A stretch of 64,000 bases of DNA from NCBI GenBank assembly GCA_020740775.1, contig JAHEWK010000010.1, positions 1 to 64,000 of the forward strand, read 5' to 3'. Made by a program: the position numbers and the translations under genes. The stretch is from Ilyonectria destructans. Lineage: Eukaryota > Ascomycota > Sordariomycetes > Hypocreales > Nectriaceae. Shown one piece after another: positions 62,530 through 64,000 of this stretch. Each line of letters starts with the position of its first letter. The stretch's first letter is position 1. The notes under the pieces were generated by a model. The model was not told the origin of the DNA, did no database searches, and saw only the letters and a list, made by a program, of their open reading frames with translations.

Positions 62530-63341
62530 GATTGTTAGGCGGTGGTCGGACGAGTCGAGGATATCGCAACACAGGAGGACGCGTTCGACAGCGAAGAGGC
62601 ACAGTTGGCTCCAGCTAGGTCGTGAAGCCAGACAAAAGTCCGGGCCCTGGCATCATCATATTGACATGGAACCAAGGTCGGATAGCGGTCCGCTGCCGTG
62701 GGTCATCTGAACCTCGGCCCTGGACCGGTCTCGGCATATGGGAGGGAACGCCCCGCCCGTGTCCGACCCGCTTTTCTGACCTCGGTTAGTGACTTAGAGA
62801 GGCGGCTGGCGAGCACCCAAGCTTAGCCGGTTGGTTGCATGAGCTGAGCCAAGGGGAAGAGGGCCAAGGGGCTGGTATGGTCACTTTGGTGGAATGGTGG
62901 AATGGAGAAATGCGATGAAGTAAGTTAGATACTGAGCGGTTTAATCCATAGAGGGATGTCAAGTCGGCGCAGCGGACAATGTGATCTGTCTGCGTACAGC
63001 CGACGCAGAGTGCATGCAGTAAACGCACGATATGCAAATAGCACATGAGTCTTGACGTACATTTGGCGGACATTGCATAATGCAATCTTCTGCCATTCAT
63101 TACCAGGGTGTCTACACTGCGCAATTAGGTCACAGGTCCACTGGGCGGCTCTGTAGCACGGCATGTCTGCACGGATAGGCAGGTAATTAGTACGTAAGTA
63201 AGGTAAGTGGTAAAAGTGGTTAGAGTGGGGGGGAGAAGGGGGTTATCTGATCTCTGAGCAAAACGCCCCACCGCGGGGAGGTAAACCTCGAATGGACGCC
63301 GTACGAAGTGGGAATCTGGCGCCATGATTCAGTAAAAGGCC
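62530..63341. promoter_or_regulatory. Shared upstream region of pmp47 and palB
   Basis: 812 bp between two divergent start codons, so both promoters lie here. No clear PacC site or other motif was recognised by eye. The open frames on both strands in this stretch show no family resemblance. Confidence 0.5.
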
Positions 63342-64000
63342 ATGGAGAGGAGAGCTCAGGTGAGTGACTACCTAGTGGCCGCCCACCTATACAGGCTTGA
63401 TGAATACTGACCACCCTGACTCGGTAGGCCGCCGAGTCTCTTGTTGCGAGATCGAGCGGCCAAGCGGCCCTCGATCATGCTATCCAGGCCGCCGACCTGT
63501 ACATGCGTGCGGCTTCTGAAGCTGCGAGTAAGCCAGAGGCCACTCGCCTGCGACAGAAATGCCGGCAGCTCATCACTCTGGCTGAGCAACTTAAAGCCTC
63601 GCGGACAGGCGCTGCGTCTGTGCAGCAGCCGAGCCTGTTGCAACAGACTTCTCGCCTTCACGGCAATTACTTCCCTCAGTGGACAACCGCCCCTGTTGAT
63701 TCCGATTTCTGCCTTGCCTCGGGTGAGATGCCCTTCGTGTAGGTTGTTTCCATCCCTACGCCGGACGAGCTTCGCCACTGATGATGGACAGCGATGATGC
63801 TGCCCTTACGCTCTCGCCTCGGCAAGCAGCAACTTTTGACGGCTGGAAGAGGCCGATGGAGCTTCATTCGAGTGAGAGAGAGGCTGATATGGAAGCCTTT
63901 ATGGACTCTGGTGATGGGTGTGATCTAGTGCAGGATTTGACTACAGATTGCTCCGTCGTGGCCAGTCTTTGTGCGGCTATGCGAATATTGACTGGCCGAA
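63342..64000 (+). CDS. palB: PalB/Rim13 calpain-like cysteine protease, 5' part
   Basis: The gene runs off the window; exons are 63342-63359 (MERRAQ), 63428-63738 and 63792 onward. Introns are 68 nt (GTGAGT...TAG, CTGAC branch) and 53 nt (GTAGGT...CAG). The splice at 63738/63792 restores PFVDD and removes the stop at 63740. An MIT domain spans about residues 5-75, with ALDHAIQAADLYMRAA and LRQKCRQLITLAEQLK. Then follow SRLHGNYFPQW, FDGWKRP and the catalytic cysteine of QDLTTDCSVVASL (about Cys163). PalB is recruited through its MIT domain to ESCRT-III and cleaves the transcription factor PacC in alkaline pH signalling. About 179 residues are seen. Confidence 0.92.

Noticed and set aside
63737..63745. 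Stop codon in palB suggesting a pseudogene
   Set aside because: A 53-nt GT-AG intron (63739-63791) removes it and restores the conserved reading frame to the catalytic cysteine.
63368..63778. 136-codon minus-strand open frame
   Set aside because: It is the antisense of the palB exons, which carry a clear MIT domain and calpain motifs.

Overview
The window is nuclear DNA of a filamentous ascomycete (Pezizomycotina, most likely a sordariomycete such as a hypocrealean; the class is inferred from protein flavour and is not proven). It has two compartments. Bases 1-53,480 are an extremely AT-rich repeat block with almost no CA or TG dinucleotides and a great excess of TA, the mark left by repeat-induced point mutation (RIP). 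Bases 53,499-64,000 are normal gene-rich DNA with five conserved genes and short (48-73 nt) introns.

The AT block is a nest of retroelements that can be ordered by comparing copies inside the window. A RIPped Ty3/gypsy family (here G1) has LTRs at 687-902, 26693-26908 and 47567-47781. Internal copies lie on the minus strand at 903-26692 and 42676-47566, and on the plus strand at 35567-37335. The first copy is interrupted by a 10.97-kb insertion (4671-15641) that contains a ~9.9-kb segment with ~90-bp terminal inverted repeats, and by a second gypsy family (I2, 16524-24739). A 3' part of I2 recurs inverted at 38105-42675. That copy carries a 487-bp miniature LTR element (40705-41191) with a perfect 5-bp target duplication and an empty site in the other I2 copy. 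A ~1.05-kb non-LTR-like family (R) is present three times at uniform length, each copy with a 13-14-bp target duplication and an A-rich tail, plus two short 5'-truncated remnants beside the genes.

At 27202-34777, inside copy R1, sits a GC-rich, nearly un-RIPped chromodomain Ty3/gypsy element of 7,576 bp with 161-bp LTRs and the target duplication TAAGA. Its gag-pol is one uninterrupted reading frame of ~2,174 codons, broken only by 12 nonsense codons with no frameshift; the catalytic residues checked are still present. It arrived after the heavy RIP of its surroundings, or largely escaped it.

The gene segment reads, from the AT border outward: sfc4/tfc4 (TFIIIC TPR subunit, minus), vts1 (SAM-domain RNA-binding protein, minus), rpl29 (ribosomal protein eL29, minus, four exons, the first of 7 nt), a PMP47/Ant1-type peroxisomal carrier (minus), and the 5' part of palB/RIM13 (calpain-like protease of pH signalling, plus, running off the window). 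Exon junctions were worked out by hand; every complete model closes in frame. The last ~35 codons of sfc4 are almost pure A/T, which suggests that RIP has leaked from the repeats into the end of a conserved gene without closing its reading frame.

No CRISPR array, rRNA, tRNA or secondary-metabolite cluster was seen. The least familiar items are the 487-bp mini-LTR element, the uniform R family, the large TIR element and the AT-converted tail of sfc4.
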